DNA of 64,000 bases from Macadamia tetraphylla (lineage: Eukaryota; Streptophyta; Magnoliopsida; Proteales; Proteaceae). Location of the stretch: assembly GCA_022985045.1 (NCBI GenBank), contig CM040966.1, positions 43,383,238-43,447,237 of the forward strand, written 5' to 3'. Below, piece by piece: positions 9,797 to 21,280 of this stretch. The translations under genes and the position numbers were made by a program. Within the stretch, counting starts at the first letter, position 1. Every line of letters begins with the position of its first letter. The notes beneath the pieces are model-generated. The model saw only the letters and a program-made list of their open reading frames with translations. It was not told the DNA's origin and ran no database searches.

Positions 9797-11330
9797 TGAT
9801 GAGCACAATAATGTGTGAAATCTTAGGGATATAAGTGTACATTTTGCCCCACTTTGGATAATACTACTTTTATTTTTCTTGTTTTTTTTTTTAGTTTCTA
9901 AGTTTACAAGAGAAAGTGCTTAAAGTGAATCAAGAACCAGTCCAAAGGTGGGACCCACTCATTGGTACCACATCCTCTCTCCTACAAAATCCTGAAGATT
10001 ATTCTCTCTCCTTACCACCTCACAAGATCTTGAAGATGCTATGCAGAGATTCCTTTCTGATTTAATCAAGGTTGCAAGATATTGGTTAATATTGCAAGGA
10101 AGGAATGGAATTTGTTAATTTTGGAAATGGATTCTCTCTTTCCTCACACAATATCTCAGAGAATGAGGATTTTTACTAGGATTTTATCTTATTTTATTTT
10201 CTTTCTTTTCTTAAAGAAGACTTGTAGAAGGAAGGAGGCAAGACAAAAGCCCTATAAAAGCCCCTTCCTCCCCCCTCCTAATTATTATTCCCCTTAGTTT
10301 ATTTTCTAGTTTATGCTTAGTTTTCTTCTCTCTCTCCCTCTCTCACTCTTAAGTTTTAGTTCTTCTCTATTTTTGCTTTAATCACTTTTGTAATAGTTTT
10401 TTATGTCAATTAATACAATCACTCTTTTATTCTTATTTGGCCTTTTATGTTTATGATTTATGCAATTGAGTTGTAATTTTTAAAGTTATAGTTCTAGGCT
10501 TAGATCTAGGTGACAAGATCACAAGCCATGGAGCATCTTTTTTTTCAAGTTCAGTTTTTTTTGTTTCAAGATTTGTTTTCTCTAGTACTAGAAATTTCAA
10601 ATTTGGTTTATTCCAGATCTAGTTTTTAGTACTGGTAGTATCTCAAATCACCCAAGCTTTCAAGTTCAAGGGTTGAAGTTCAAGTAAGTAGACTCCTTCA
10701 ATAGTCTTCTCTCCCCCCTCTCATTCCCTCTTCTGACTACCCTTTCTTTCTTAATTTAGGATTTTAATTTCTGTCATTACATTATTGCTATCCCTTTCCC
10801 CCAAGGTTCATGGCTAGTGTATGTGTTGGCTTTGCCCCTCCTAACCATAGAACCATCAATTTATTGCTTTTATTTTAATTGTCTCCCTTTTCCTAAAGCC
10901 AAGTAGAGTAACCCTTGTAAGAGTGACTCTTTGGTCAAGTAGGGAAGCTCATATTATGATGCATCCCACGAGCTAAGTAGAGAAACCTACTTGTGAGTCT
11001 CTCTCTAGCTTTCTCCCATTTCTTTTACTTTATTTTTATTTCAGCATTTTTTTTCTCTATTTTTTTTAATTGCGTGGGTTGTTTATTTTCACTTATTTAT
11101 TTATTTTATTTTAATTGCTTGGCTTGCAACTTTAAATTCTTATATGACGAATGGTTAGGACATTATTTTAGATACATATGTTTAGGACGGTAGTTGAATT
11201 AGATCAAAACCATTAATAGGTTCACTTTCATATTATTAAAAGAAAAAAAAATAAAGTGGCTGCTCTCTCTGTGTTCGACCCGTAGCTATACTGATCCGTA
11301 CGCTTGCGGTTATATTTAAAATCTCAAACA
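9797..11330 (+). repeat. Athila-3 5' LTR
   Basis: It begins TGATGAGCAC and ends ATCTCAAACA (TG...CA), 1534 bp. It matches 36404-37932 in the same orientation and 14166-15648 and 30685-32210 inverted. By eye the two Athila-3 LTRs differ by scattered substitutions and small indels, so the insertion is not recent. It holds a TATA box at 10253. Confidence 0.93.
10253..10259 (+). promoter_or_regulatory. TATA box in Athila-3 5' LTR
   Basis: The string CCCTATAAAAGCCCC is the classic LTR core promoter layout, and the same place reads TATAAAA in both Athila-2 LTRs. In the Athila-3 3' LTR the equivalent (about 36853-36860) reads CCCTAAAAAAGCC, so that copy has lost the TATA core. Transcription would start about 30 bases downstream. 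Confidence 0.7.
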
Positions 11331-11336
11331 AGTTTT

Positions 11337-11354
11337 TGGCACCATTGCTGGGGA
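11337..11354 (+). other. Athila-3 primer-binding site (tRNA-Asp type, decayed)
   Basis: It reads TGGCACCATTGCTGGGGA, 15 of 18 bases of TGGCGCCGTTGCCGGGGA. All three differences are transitions at CpG positions (G to A, G to A, C to T), as expected from deamination of methylated cytosines. Confidence 0.88.
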
Positions 11355-11778
11355 GACAGTTCCATGTTATTTTTCGTTTTCTTTTGGTAAATTGGAGTGC
11401 TTTGTTTGCTTTGTTTTGTTTTTCATTTTCTTTTATTGAATTCCTGAGAAGAACAACTTGCAATAATAGTTGTATCGGTGGAGGTCGTCATGCCTCACAG
11501 TATGATAAAAACAGGTTTATACATGGCGATTACCTCGAGAATTGACTGAGCAACCGGATCCTGCGATAAGCTCCCCAAAAGCCAAAAAAATCAAAAAAAA
11601 AAAAAAACCATAAAAAAAAAGTTTTGCTATCCATTCTTTTGTGCTTATCTTACTCTAGTTGTGGGTAGTTTTCTGTTGCATGAGTGTTAAGTAGGTACGT
11701 AATACTAAGAATCGGTTAGAAAGAAGAGATCCAACAAGTAGTGACCCTATACGTTTGCTCTCTTTAAAACCCTTTAAT
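11355..11778 (+). other. Athila-3 leader, no gene seen
   Basis: This is an untranslated leader between PBS and gag. It contains an A-rich stretch (about 11580-11625) and otherwise matches the leaders of Athila-1 and -2. I see no gene. Confidence 0.7.
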
Positions 11779-13359
11779 ATGGGAGACCAACAGCAAAACA
11801 CTTCACCTAAATCTCTAAAAGATAGGTTAGAATACCCTACTAGAATAGCCCAACCTTTCTGCATAGTTCTACCACAAGCCCAGAGTAATAATTTTGAACT
11901 CAAATCTCAATACATCACTATGTTGCCCCACTTCCATGGGTTGAACTCTGAGGATGCATACCTATTTCTAAGGGAATTTGAAGAGGTATGTGTTCTAATT
12001 AAGATTCAACAGCTTTCTGATGATGCTGTTAAGCTTAGGTTTATCACTTTTACATTGAAAGACCAAGCTAAGAAGTGGTTGTATGGGTTACCCACAAATT
12101 CCATAACCTCATGGGAACAGTTCATAGTTGTCTTCCTTAAGAAGTTTTTCCCAACTCACAAGACCAATAAGCTTAGAAGTGATATCCTTCAGTTTAGGCA
12201 AAAGCCTAGTGAGTCATTTTCCAAACTTTTGGAGAGATTCAAGGAGCTACTCCAAGAATGCCCTCACTATGGCCTAGACTTATGACATTTATGTCAAATA
12301 ATTTATGAGGGTATTGATTACCCAACTAAACAAATGATAGAGTCTATGTGCCCTGAGGGATTCACATCCTTTACAGATGAAGGAAAGGCATGGGAATTCT
12401 TACTTGACTTAGCTGACAAAACCCTTGAGTGGGAATCAACCCAAGAGAGTGAAAGAACCATAGGAGGAAAATGATATTTTATGGATGGGATAGTAGCCAA
12501 GGAATCCCATTTGGATAGCCTAATCAAGAGAATTGAGGCTATTGTTCCTAGAGAGCCATCATCAGTCAATTTGGTTGAGATTTGTGCTTGGTGCCAGTCC
12601 CCTGGATATCTCCTAGAAGAATACCCCAACACCTCTAGGGGCACTTCTAATGATAGTGTTAATGCATTATACCAGAATAATCCATATAGTAATGCCTACA
12701 ATTTAGGATAGAGAAATCACTCAAATTTCTCTTGGAATCAGGGCAACCAAGCGGAGCCTTCCAATTTCCATAATCAAGGTCAACCTGGACTCCAAAGGCC
12801 TCCCTTTGCACAACAATATTTTCTCCAAAATAATTTTCCTAGGTCAAATGTAGGACCTCAGGCCAGTTTTCCTAGGGCCCCTCTCCTATCATCTTATCAG
12901 CAACCCCCTAGGTTTACCAACACTGGAGAGGCAAGTAGAATAAGTGACTTGGAAAAAAATATGGCCCTCCTCATGACAAGTCATCAAAATCTTACGAGAG
13001 AACTCACTCAAGTTGTCTCAGTTATGCGTGAGAGGGATAAAAAAACTTTACCCAGTCAACCAGAGCCTAACCCTAGGCATCATCAGCCTGTTAGTTCACA
13101 AACATCAACTAATGCACCACTGAATATAGTACAAGGTCAGACCCAACAAGGGCCCTCTAACCAATGTAATGTTGTTTATGCCCTTAGGAGTGGTAGAGAG
13201 TACCAACAGAGCGTTCCTAAATCTTCTTCATCTATTACTCATGTTAACTCTCCTTCAATTGTGGACACAAGTGTGCCTCTTGCTTCAGGTTCGTCTGATG
13301 AACCTAAAGATTTTTCTGAAACTAAAGATGATTTGGTTGGAAACCAAAATGATTCTTGA
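11779..13359 (+). pseudogene. gag: Athila-3 gag (broken)
   Basis: The ATG at 11779 (MGDQQQN) was chosen because it matches the other two copies; the open frame extends a little upstream without an ATG. Capsid-like sequence covers 11779-12282 (contains QAKKWLYGLP and FPTHKTNKLRSD). One frame continues through stops at 12283 (TGA in place of a Trp), 12472 (TGA) and 12709 (TAG), then is open to the stop at 13357. The zinc knuckle at 12583-12624 has lost two ligands: its His reads Tyr and its last Cys reads Tyr. A Pro/Gln/Ser-rich linker with NVVYALRSGREYQ follows. Small deletions near 13345-13410 shift the frame into protease. Confidence 0.87.
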
Positions 13360-13389
13360 ACAAGGGCAAATCCTAATAGTCCTTATGTT

Positions 13390-14165
13390 CATCTGTCCCA
13401 TTTCCTAATCGCTTGGTAAATAAAAGGAAGACCGCTTCCATGGACAAAATTTTAGAAGTCTTCAAAAAGGTAGGAGTGAACATCCCCCTTTTGGATGCCA
13501 TATCCCAGATCCCTGCCTATGCAAAGGTACTAAAAGATTTGTGTACTCACAAACGTATCACTAGTGTGCCCAAAAAGGCGTTTATGGCAGGTAACATTAG
13601 TTCCATAATTACTCAGCCTATAGCAGCCAAGTATAAGGATTCAGGGAGCCCTACCATATCTTGTGTCATAGGCAACACCTACATTGAGCATGCCTTACTT
13701 GACCTTGGCGCAAGTGTGAATCTTTTACCTTACCATGTGTACAAGCAACTTGGATTAGGAGGATTGAAAGCCACTGGAACTACTCTTCAGTTGGTAGATA
13801 GGTCTGTTAAAATTCCTAAAGGGATGGTTGAAGATGTCTTACTAAAGGTGGGGGAATTTATTTTCCCTGTTGATTTTATTGTGTTAGATACCAAGCCCTT
13901 CTCAACCAAGGATAAGATCCCAATAATTCTAGGAAGACCATTCTTGGCTACCAGTAATGCATTAATCAACTGCCGGAATGGTTTCCTAAGATTATCTTTT
14001 AGTAACCAAACTATTGAGTTTAACATGTTTAGGATAGGCAAGCAACCACATATGGAAGAAGAGATTAATATGATTGATTTTCTGGATTTTTCTGATGATT
14101 TAATTACCAACTTTGATATTAATTTTGATTCAGAATTTCAAGAGTGTATGGATGAGTTGGATGAT
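13390..14165 (+). pseudogene. Athila-3 protease domain, interrupted by Athila-2
   Basis: The 255-codon reading from 13413 contains KRKTASMDKILEVFKKVGVN, the active-site block ALLDLGASVNLLP (D-L-G-A at 13701-13712, the form usual in Athila proteases) and the C-terminal ILGRPFLATSNALI block. The enzyme would cleave Gag-Pol. The frame is open through to the insertion, where MDELDD meets the Athila-2 LTR at 14166. The reading resumes at 32216 in the same order (DSENFF...). The last few codons of the 14180-ending ORF are LTR sequence, not protein. Confidence 0.88.
14161..14165. repeat. Target-site duplication ATGAT (left) of Athila-2
   Basis: ATGAT at 14161-14165 is repeated at 32211-32215. Removing 14166-32215 restores GTTGG-ATGAT-GATAGTG, the arrangement seen undisturbed in the Athila-2 homologue near 19045-19060 (minus strand). 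Confidence 0.93.
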
Positions 14166-15648
14166 TGTTTGAGATTTTAAATGTAACCGCAAGCGTACGG
14201 ATCAGTGTAGCTACGAGTCGAACTCAGAGAGAGCAGCCACTTTATTTTTTTTTTCTTTTAATAATGCAAAAGTGAACCTATTAATGGTTGTGATCTAATT
14301 CTAACTACCATCCTAAACATATGTATCTAAAATAACGTCCTAACCATTCATCATCTAAGAATTTAAAGACGCAGACCACGCAATTAAAATTAAATAAATA
14401 AATAAGTGAAAATAAACAACCCACGCAATTAAAAAAAAAATAAAGGAAAAAAATGCTGAAATAAAAATAAAGTTAAAGAAATGGGAGAAAACTAGAAAGA
14501 GACTCACAAGTAGGTTTCTCTATTTAGCCCGAGGGATGCACCATAATATGAGCTTCCCTACTTGACCAGAGAGTCACTCTTACAAGGGTTACTCTACTTA
14601 GCTTTAGGGAAAGGGAGACAATTAAAATAAAAGCAATAAATTGATGGTTCTATGGCTAGGAGGGCAAAGCCAACACATACACTAGCCATGAACCTTGAGA
14701 AAGGATAGCAATAATGTAACGACTGAAATTAAAATCCTAAATTAAGAAAGAAAGGGTAGTTAGAAGAGGGAATGAGAGGGGGGAGAGAAGACAATTGAAG
14801 GAGCTTACTTACTTGAACTTCAACCCTTAAACTTGAAAGCTTGGGTGATTTGAGATACTACCAGTACTAAAAACCAGATCTAGAATAAACAAAATCTGAA
14901 ATTTTTAGTACTAGAGAAAACAAATCTTGAAACAAAAAAAACTGAACTTGAAAAAAAAGATGCTCCACGGCTTGTGATCTTGTCACCTAGATCTAAGCCT
15001 AGAACTATAACTTTAAAAATTACAACTAAATTGCATAAATCATAAATATAAAGACTGAATAAGAATAAAAGAGTGCTTACATTAATTGACATAAAAAACT
15101 ATTACAAAAATAATTAAAGAAAAAATAGAGAAGAACTAAAACTAAAGAGAGAGAGAGAGGGAGAGAGAGAAGGGGAATAATAATTAGGAGGGGCAGGAAG
15201 GGGCTTTTATAGGGTATATTCTACAAGTCTTCATTAAGAAAAGAAAGAAAATAAAATAAAATAAAATCTTGGTAAAAATCCTCATTCTTTGAGATATTGT
15301 GTGAAGGAAGAGTGAATCCGTTTCCAGAATTAACAAATTCTATTCCTTCTTTGCAATATTAACTAATATCTTGCAATCTTGATTAAATCAGAAAGGAATC
15401 TCTGCATAGCATCTTCAAGATCTTGTGAGGTGGCAAGGAGAGAGAATAATCTTCAGGATTTTGTAGGAGAGAGGATGTGGTACCAATGAGTGGGTCCCAC
15501 CTTTAGACTGGTTCTTGACTCACTTTTAGCACTTTCTCTTATAAACTTGGAAACTAAAAAAACCAAGAAAAATAAAAATAGTACTGTCCAAAGTGGGGCA
15601 AAATGTACACTTATATCCCTAAGATTTCACACATTATTATGCTCATCA
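14166..15648 (-). repeat. Athila-2 3' LTR
   Basis: It runs from TGTTTGAGAT (14166) to GCTCATCA (15648) on the plus strand, i.e. TG...CA reversed, 1483 bp. It is preceded in its own sense by the PPT at 15664-15649. It is somewhat shorter than its partner at 30685-32210, which keeps additional sequence around 31690-31800. Confidence 0.92.
15205..15211 (-). promoter_or_regulatory. TATA box in Athila-2 3' LTR
   Basis: The minus strand reads CCCTATAAAAGCCCC, identical in core to the Athila-3 5' LTR box. As a 3' LTR promoter it would drive outward into Athila-3 sequence toward lower coordinates. Confidence 0.6.
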
Positions 15649-15664
15649 AATTCCCCCATACTTG
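15649..15664 (-). other. Athila-2 polypurine tract
   Basis: The minus strand reads AAGTATGGGGGAATT directly against the LTR start, the same as in Athila-3 (36388-36403). It is the RNase H-resistant primer for plus-strand DNA. Confidence 0.8.
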
Positions 15665-16983
15665 ACTTTTTCTTGTCCTCGAGCAAGATAAATAAATAAA
15701 GAAATGAAAGAAAAAGCCTAACTCACTTTCGTAGGAATCACGGTTGCACTTAGCATGTGCAACAAGCCTTTACACCCCTAAGTTACCCTAGCGGATGAGT
15801 TGTGTTTCGTGGGTGTTTGCAGTGAATATACACCCAAAATTCAGAATAAATCCCAACCTTGGCTAAAGGTAAGGCTCATACCGATCCAGAGCAAAGATAA
15901 TTTTTCTTACAAGGGACCCCCACACTTGAACTTTTATTACCCTTGATCAATTCCAGGCACTAGCACATTTTTTAATTTGGAACTCACCTCGTCTCTTCCA
16001 AAACATCCTTATCTTAAGGCAAAACCACTTGTGAAGAAATAGGGAACCAATGACTAAAGCGTTGGAGTGTTTTTGACCAAAACATATTACTAAGCATTAA
16101 TGACATTTGCACATTTTTTTCTCCTTTTTTTTTTTTTATCTTAAACTCTATTCTACTCCACTACTTTTGGCCTGAATGACATGGTGGAGCAAACACGGAC
16201 ACCAAGTTACTATGTAGCTTCGCTTTTTGCATATTCCCACAAAGACAGTGATGCTAGAGTTCCTTCAGATGTTTCCTCCTAAGGAATTTCAATCCAGACA
16301 CCACGCTTCGTGAGGCGCAATGCCCTGTCTAGTTCCAGGGGAATCAACTCTTATTCTTCTTTATACCACATTTCACATTTGCACATTTGCACATTTTTTT
16401 CTCCTTTTTTTTTTTTTTTTTGTTAATAAACTCTATTCTACTCCACTACTTTTGGCCTGAATGACATGGTAGAGCAAACACCAGACCCCAAGTTACTCTA
16501 TAGATGCTAGAATTTCTTCAGAAGTTTCCTCCCAAGGAATTTCGATCAAGACACCACGCTTCCTGAGGCGCAATGCCCTGTCTAGTTCCAAGGGAATCAA
16601 CTCTTATTCTTCTTTATACCACATTTCACATTTCATTTAAAATTGTGCATTTGTCAACCCATGCCAAATTAAAATGAAGGTCTCAACTCCGATCAAAAGT
16701 ACAAGGAACCCACAGACTTATATATGGTCCATCACCATAAAATAGGGGTCTCTTATTTTTCAAAAGAAAGTCCCATCTCAAGACACATACTTGTTTCTTT
16801 CTTCTCAACAGGGTTTTTATACGTTCAAAATGGGTCCCTCAGTCAAAACTTTTATTTTCATACATCAAGCAACAGAATGGTATGATCATTAGCCAAAAGC
16901 CAAAGTAGGACTTCATCCTTTAGCAAGCTAAAAAAAAAAAACAAAAAGAAAAACAAATAAAACAAAGTGGAAAAAGTAGGATT
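15665..16983 (-). other. Athila-2 3' non-coding region with a 280-bp tandem duplication
   Basis: This long non-coding stretch between pol and PPT matches 35321-36387 of Athila-3. A block is duplicated in tandem with offset 280: the string GCACATTTTTTTCTCC followed by TTTGGCCTGAATGACATGGT occurs near 16109 and again near 16389, and the later landmarks also occur twice. Athila-3 has one copy. No gene is seen. Confidence 0.8.
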
Positions 16984-18860
16984 GAGGGGCATCATGTTCC
17001 TCTTATTGATACGGCCAAAAAGCTGGTAGGCAGGATAAGCCTTGCAAAAATCAAAAGCATCTCTAAAAAGAGTGGGTCAATAAAATCCGCATTGGAGAAC
17101 CTGTACAGCAGTTTTCTTAGGTCCAAAGTGTCCACCACATGCATGATTATGATAAAAGAAATAATAGAATGTTGCTCATGATCAGGAACACATCGTTGGA
17201 TAATCTGATCCGGACATATCTTAAACAAATAAGGATCATCCCAGAAAAAGTGCTTAACTTGGGAATGAAATCTAAACTTATCTTGGATGGACCAGTGATC
17301 AGGAGTCACACCTGAAACTAAGAAGTTGACAATGTTAGCAAACCATGGTTCACTGGACACTGCAAATAACTGTTCATCTGGAAAGTTCTCGTTGACTAGA
17401 GAATCGACAATCAAGGAATTGGGAAGCCAGGATAAATGGTCTGCAACCAGGTTTTCAACTCCTTTTTTATCCCTAATTTCTAAATCAAACTCTTGCAAAA
17501 GTAAAACCCACCTAATGAGACAAACTTTGGCATCCTTCTTCTGAACTAAGTATCTGAGAGCAGAATGATCAGTATACACCACCACATGTGAACCAACTAA
17601 GTAAGATCGAAACTTTTCTAATGCAAACACAACTGCTAAAAATTCTTTTTCGTGGTTGTATAATTGAGTTGTGCATCATTTAAGGTCCTACTAGCATAAT
17701 AAATGACAGTGGGCAACTTATTAATCCTTTGACCCAAAACCGCTCCTATGGCAAAATCTGAAGCATCACACATCAGTTCAAAAGGTTTAGTCCAAACAGG
17801 TGGTTGAACAATGGGTGCATTGGTCAACTCCTTCTTAAGTTGTTTAAAGGATTCTAGGCACTCTTTAGAAAACTCAAAAGTTTGATCTTTGGCAAGTAAT
17901 GAAGTGAGAGGTCGAGCTAACTGACTAAAGTTCTTAATAAACCTTCTGTAGAACCCCACATGCCCTAGAAAAGATCGAACGTCCTTAACAGATTGAGGAA
18001 GTGGTAAATTATCAATTAAATCCACTTTGTCTCTATCTACCTTAATTCCCTCCTTGGATATTACATGGCCTAAAACAATACCAGATTTAACTATGAAATG
18101 ACATTTCTCCCAATTCAAAATCAAATTCTTAGATATGCACCTTTTCAAAACTAGAGAAAGATGATGAAGACATTCAGAATAGGAATTCCCATGAATTGAA
18201 AAGTCATCCATAAATACTTCTAAGAATTTTTTGACCATGTCAGAAAATATGCTCATCATGCATCGTTGGAACATAGCAGAGGCATTACAAAGCCCAAAAA
18301 GCATATGCCTGTAAGCAAATGTTCCATATGGGCATGTAAAAGTGGTCTTATGTTGGTCCTCTAAAGCAACTGGGATCTGGTTATAGCCGGAATATCCATC
18401 AAGAAAACAATAGTATTCATGTCCAGCTAACCTCTCTAACATCTGATCAATGAATGACAATGGAAAGTGGTCCTTCCAGGTTGCCACATTAAGTTTCCTA
18501 TAGTCTATACACACTCTCCACCCAGATTGGACACGGGTTGGAATTAGTTCATTATTGGCATTGGGAACTACAGTCACACCAGACTTCTTGGGCACTACTG
18601 AATTGGGCTTACCCATTGGCTGTCAGAAATAGGATAAATTATTCCATAATCCAAGCACTTTAGGATCTCTTTCTTAATAGCTTCCATCATCCTTTGGGTT
18701 AGCTCTTCTTTGGGGTTCTGTGGATGGTTTGGAATCCTCCATAAGATGTATATGATGTTACACAATAGAAGGGCTTATACCCTTGATATCAGCCATGGTC
18801 CAACCTAGGGCTTCCTTATTATCTTTTAACACTTTAAGTAACTCCTCTTTCTGGCTAAAA
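16984..18860 (-). pseudogene. Athila-2 RT, RNase H and integrase N-terminus (integrase core deleted)
   Basis: Minus-strand reading: RT from about 18616 (KKSGVTVVPNANNELIP, GWRVCIDYRKLN, the catalytic FMDD box at 18214-18203), the C-terminal RT block SFLGHVGFYRRFIKNFSQ near 17960, then RNase H (LMCDASDFAIGAVLG, VYTDHSALRYL, VADHLS). The integrase His/Cys region follows to 16984. At about 16972-16984 the sequence jumps from the MMPLNP block straight to the distal 3' non-coding region; compared with Athila-3, about 1 kb with the integrase D,D,E core and C-terminus is missing. A frameshift near 17632 separates the two long ORFs. Both RT Asp residues remain. Confidence 0.87.
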
Positions 18861-18913
18861 GTCAAATTTGAAGAAATTATTACAAGAAGAGTCTGGTCAG
18901 GCCCTAGGAAAGC

Positions 18914-19691
18914 TTACCTCAAATTAGATGGCAACTCCTTAAGATCTAGCTTAGGGGGCTCAACTATGGAAGGTTTGGGAATGGAATTGGAAAGGGGTCC
19001 TAAGGGCTCCACAGGTGTGTGAAGACTCAAGACTTCAAAAAAGAGATTTTTACTATCATCATCCAACTCATCCATATACTCTTGGAATTCTGAATCAAAA
19101 TTGATATCAAAGTTGGTAATTAAATCATCAAAAAAATCCAGAAAATCCCCTATCATATTAATCTCTTCTTCCATATGTGGTTGCTTGCCTATCCTAAACA
19201 TGTTAAACTCAACAGTTTGGTTACCAAAAGATAATCTTAGGAAACCATTCCGGTAATTGATTAATGCATTACTGGTAGCCAAGAATGGTCTTCCTAAAAT
19301 TATTGGGATCTCATCCTTGGTTGAGAAGGGCTTGGTATCTAACACAATGAAATCAATAGGGAAAATAAATTCCCCCACCTTTAGTAAGACATCCTCAACC
19401 ATCCCTTAAGGAATTTTAACAGACCTATTTGCCAACTAAAGAGTAGTTCCAGTGGCTTTCATTTCTCCCAATCCAAGTTGCTTGTACACATGGTAGGGTA
19501 AAAGATTCACACTTGCGCCAAGGTCAAGTAAGGCATGCTCAATGTAGGTGTTGCCTATGACACAAGATATGGTAGGGCTCCCTAGATCCTTATACTTGGC
19601 TGCTATCGGCTGAGTAATTATGGAACTAATGTTACCTACCAAGAATGCATTTTTGGGCACACTAGTGATACGTTTGTGAGTACACAAATCT
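18914..19691 (-). pseudogene. Athila-2 protease, distal part
   Basis: On the minus strand 19687-19436 reads the protease with ALLDLGASVNLLP (D-L-G-A intact), a stop near 19430 (CAG to TAG type), then 19402-18914 with ILGRPFLATSNALI and the acidic spacer to RT. At 19691 the coding sequence stops inside the block DLCTHKRI and viral sequence begins. The upstream half of the same domain resumes at 28485. Compared with Athila-3, about 12 bp at the break are gone. Confidence 0.87.
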
Positions 19692-21280
19692 AAAGATCAT
19701 CGAATCATTGTATGAGAATCATGTTTAAAATGGTATCAGAACCTTGTGTCCCTTCCTTCTCCGGCTAAACTCCTCTTCTGGCCGTCCCTCTTGTCTGGAT
19801 TGAACCTTCTGTAGCTAAAGATACAGTTTAGGCCACGCCCTTTTGCAAGTAATCTCTGATTATGGTTCCGACTAGCAAAAAAGACCCTTGAGCGTTGTGG
19901 GATTTTAGGCTAAGGATGCCGTTCAGTGCCCTATTTGGCTCGGGATACTTTGCAGTTCGGTACTATGATCAGGGGGTTATTGATCGGCCTCGACTAGCTG
20001 TATCTTTACCTACTCCAGTTTCTTCAGCAAGCAGTGATGGTTCAGATCTGGGTTTCTGCCCCCTAATCCTCTTGGTACTATGGCTTCTCCTTCTTCTTCT
20101 TTGTTTTCTTCTCCTCGATGATCTTCTTCTTCCCGATCTTCTTCTTCCTCTTTAGATTATCTTTATGAACTTTCTTATGTTCCTGATGATCAAGTCATCC
20201 CTACTACCCCTACTCCACTCCTTAATCCTTATACTGTTTTCCCAAAAACACCTACACCCCCAAGATGGACTACTCTTCTTAAACCTAAGAAGACTCCTCC
20301 CTTGAAAGAGTTAGTACAGGCCTCTCGCTTTGATCAACTCCATATCCCTGCTACTGATAAAGAGCAGTTTTTTACCCTTGAGATACCTTCGGATCTCATT
20401 CCTCAGTGGATCAAACAAGGTTATACTCATCTCCATTTAGGAGCTATCAAGTTCACTCTTTCTTTCCATGGTCGAAAAGGACTTCCAGGGGTCTCCAGAG
20501 TTGCTTTGCTTGACAGTCGGTTTTTACGGTATCAACATGCCATGATTGCCACAGTTCAGACTACCTTGAATGCTGGAACAACGTTTTTAACATTGTATCT
20601 TAATTTTAACATTCCACTGTCTGACCCTCTTCTTCCCTCTGCCCTGAAATTCCAAATTCATATTACTGGTGTCCCCTAGAATGCTATTTCCAAGGCTGCT
20701 ACCTTGCACTATCATATGGCTTATCGCTTGCAGAATCATGCATTTGATCTTCTTATAGGCCATTCTGAAGATGCGCTGTTCATTACTATAGACTCTAACC
20801 AAGTCCCTTCCTGTACCTATATTCCAAGACAAATCTCCAGAGATGAACTTCTTCGTCTCCTTCCCTCTTCTTAGGTTACAGCTTATGAACAACAAGTTTC
20901 AGCAGCTCAGCCACAAGCCCCTCCTGAACCTGTCCAGTCTACGGATCCAGAATATATTACTCATCCTAATGGTGAAGTAGAAATCCGTTTTCCTGCCCCT
21001 CGGCCTCGACCTTCTCCTTTTCCCACTTCTTTTGGGATGATCCAACAAAAAATTCCTATCAAATCTTTTGATTCTAAGGGTGATCCGATTTACTTCTTCC
21101 AAGATCCAGTTTTTGATCATCAATACTTTGACCTCTGTGACTGTGATGCTTGTATACAAGATTCTGAAGATGATTTCCCTCCTCCTCGTCGTTTCTCTAG
21201 ACGAAAGTCTACCCAACAACAATTACAAGAACTTTATGGGGCAGGTGATCCTTCTGTTAAGGTTCTTAATACTGAATCAA
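19692..21280 (+). pseudogene. Viral segment A: leader and movement-protein region
   Basis: The leader with a tRNA-Met-type PBS (19731) is followed by an ATG at 20080, a Ser-rich start, and a 30K-superfamily movement-like domain (about 20160-20760), which in plant viruses moves genomes through plasmodesmata. After it comes a Pro-rich linker and an acidic/basic block ending near 21260. One frame runs throughout but has stops at 20119 (CGA to TGA type), near 20678 and near 20872. Segment A matches the start of segment C in inverted orientation. It ends by joining segment B at TGAATCAA (21273-21280), shared by both sides. It encodes nothing functional. Confidence 0.82.
19731..19742 (+). other. 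Viral tRNA-Met primer-binding site, segment A
   Basis: TGGTATCAGAAC differs by one base from TGGTATCAGAGC, complementary to the 3' end of initiator tRNA-Met and conventionally the origin of caulimovirid genomes. Confidence 0.75.

Noticed and set aside
19895..20155. 86-codon leader ORF with Leu-rich end, seen in all three viral leaders (also 21266-21514 and 28041-28301)
   Set aside because: The Leu-rich tail is the Ser-codon run (CTT CTT) of the polyprotein start read in another frame; the first ATG is internal. Presence in three copies reflects duplication of one leader, not selection.
20587..21222. Minus-strand ORFs across viral segment A
   Set aside because: They are opposite-strand shadows of the movement-protein frame.
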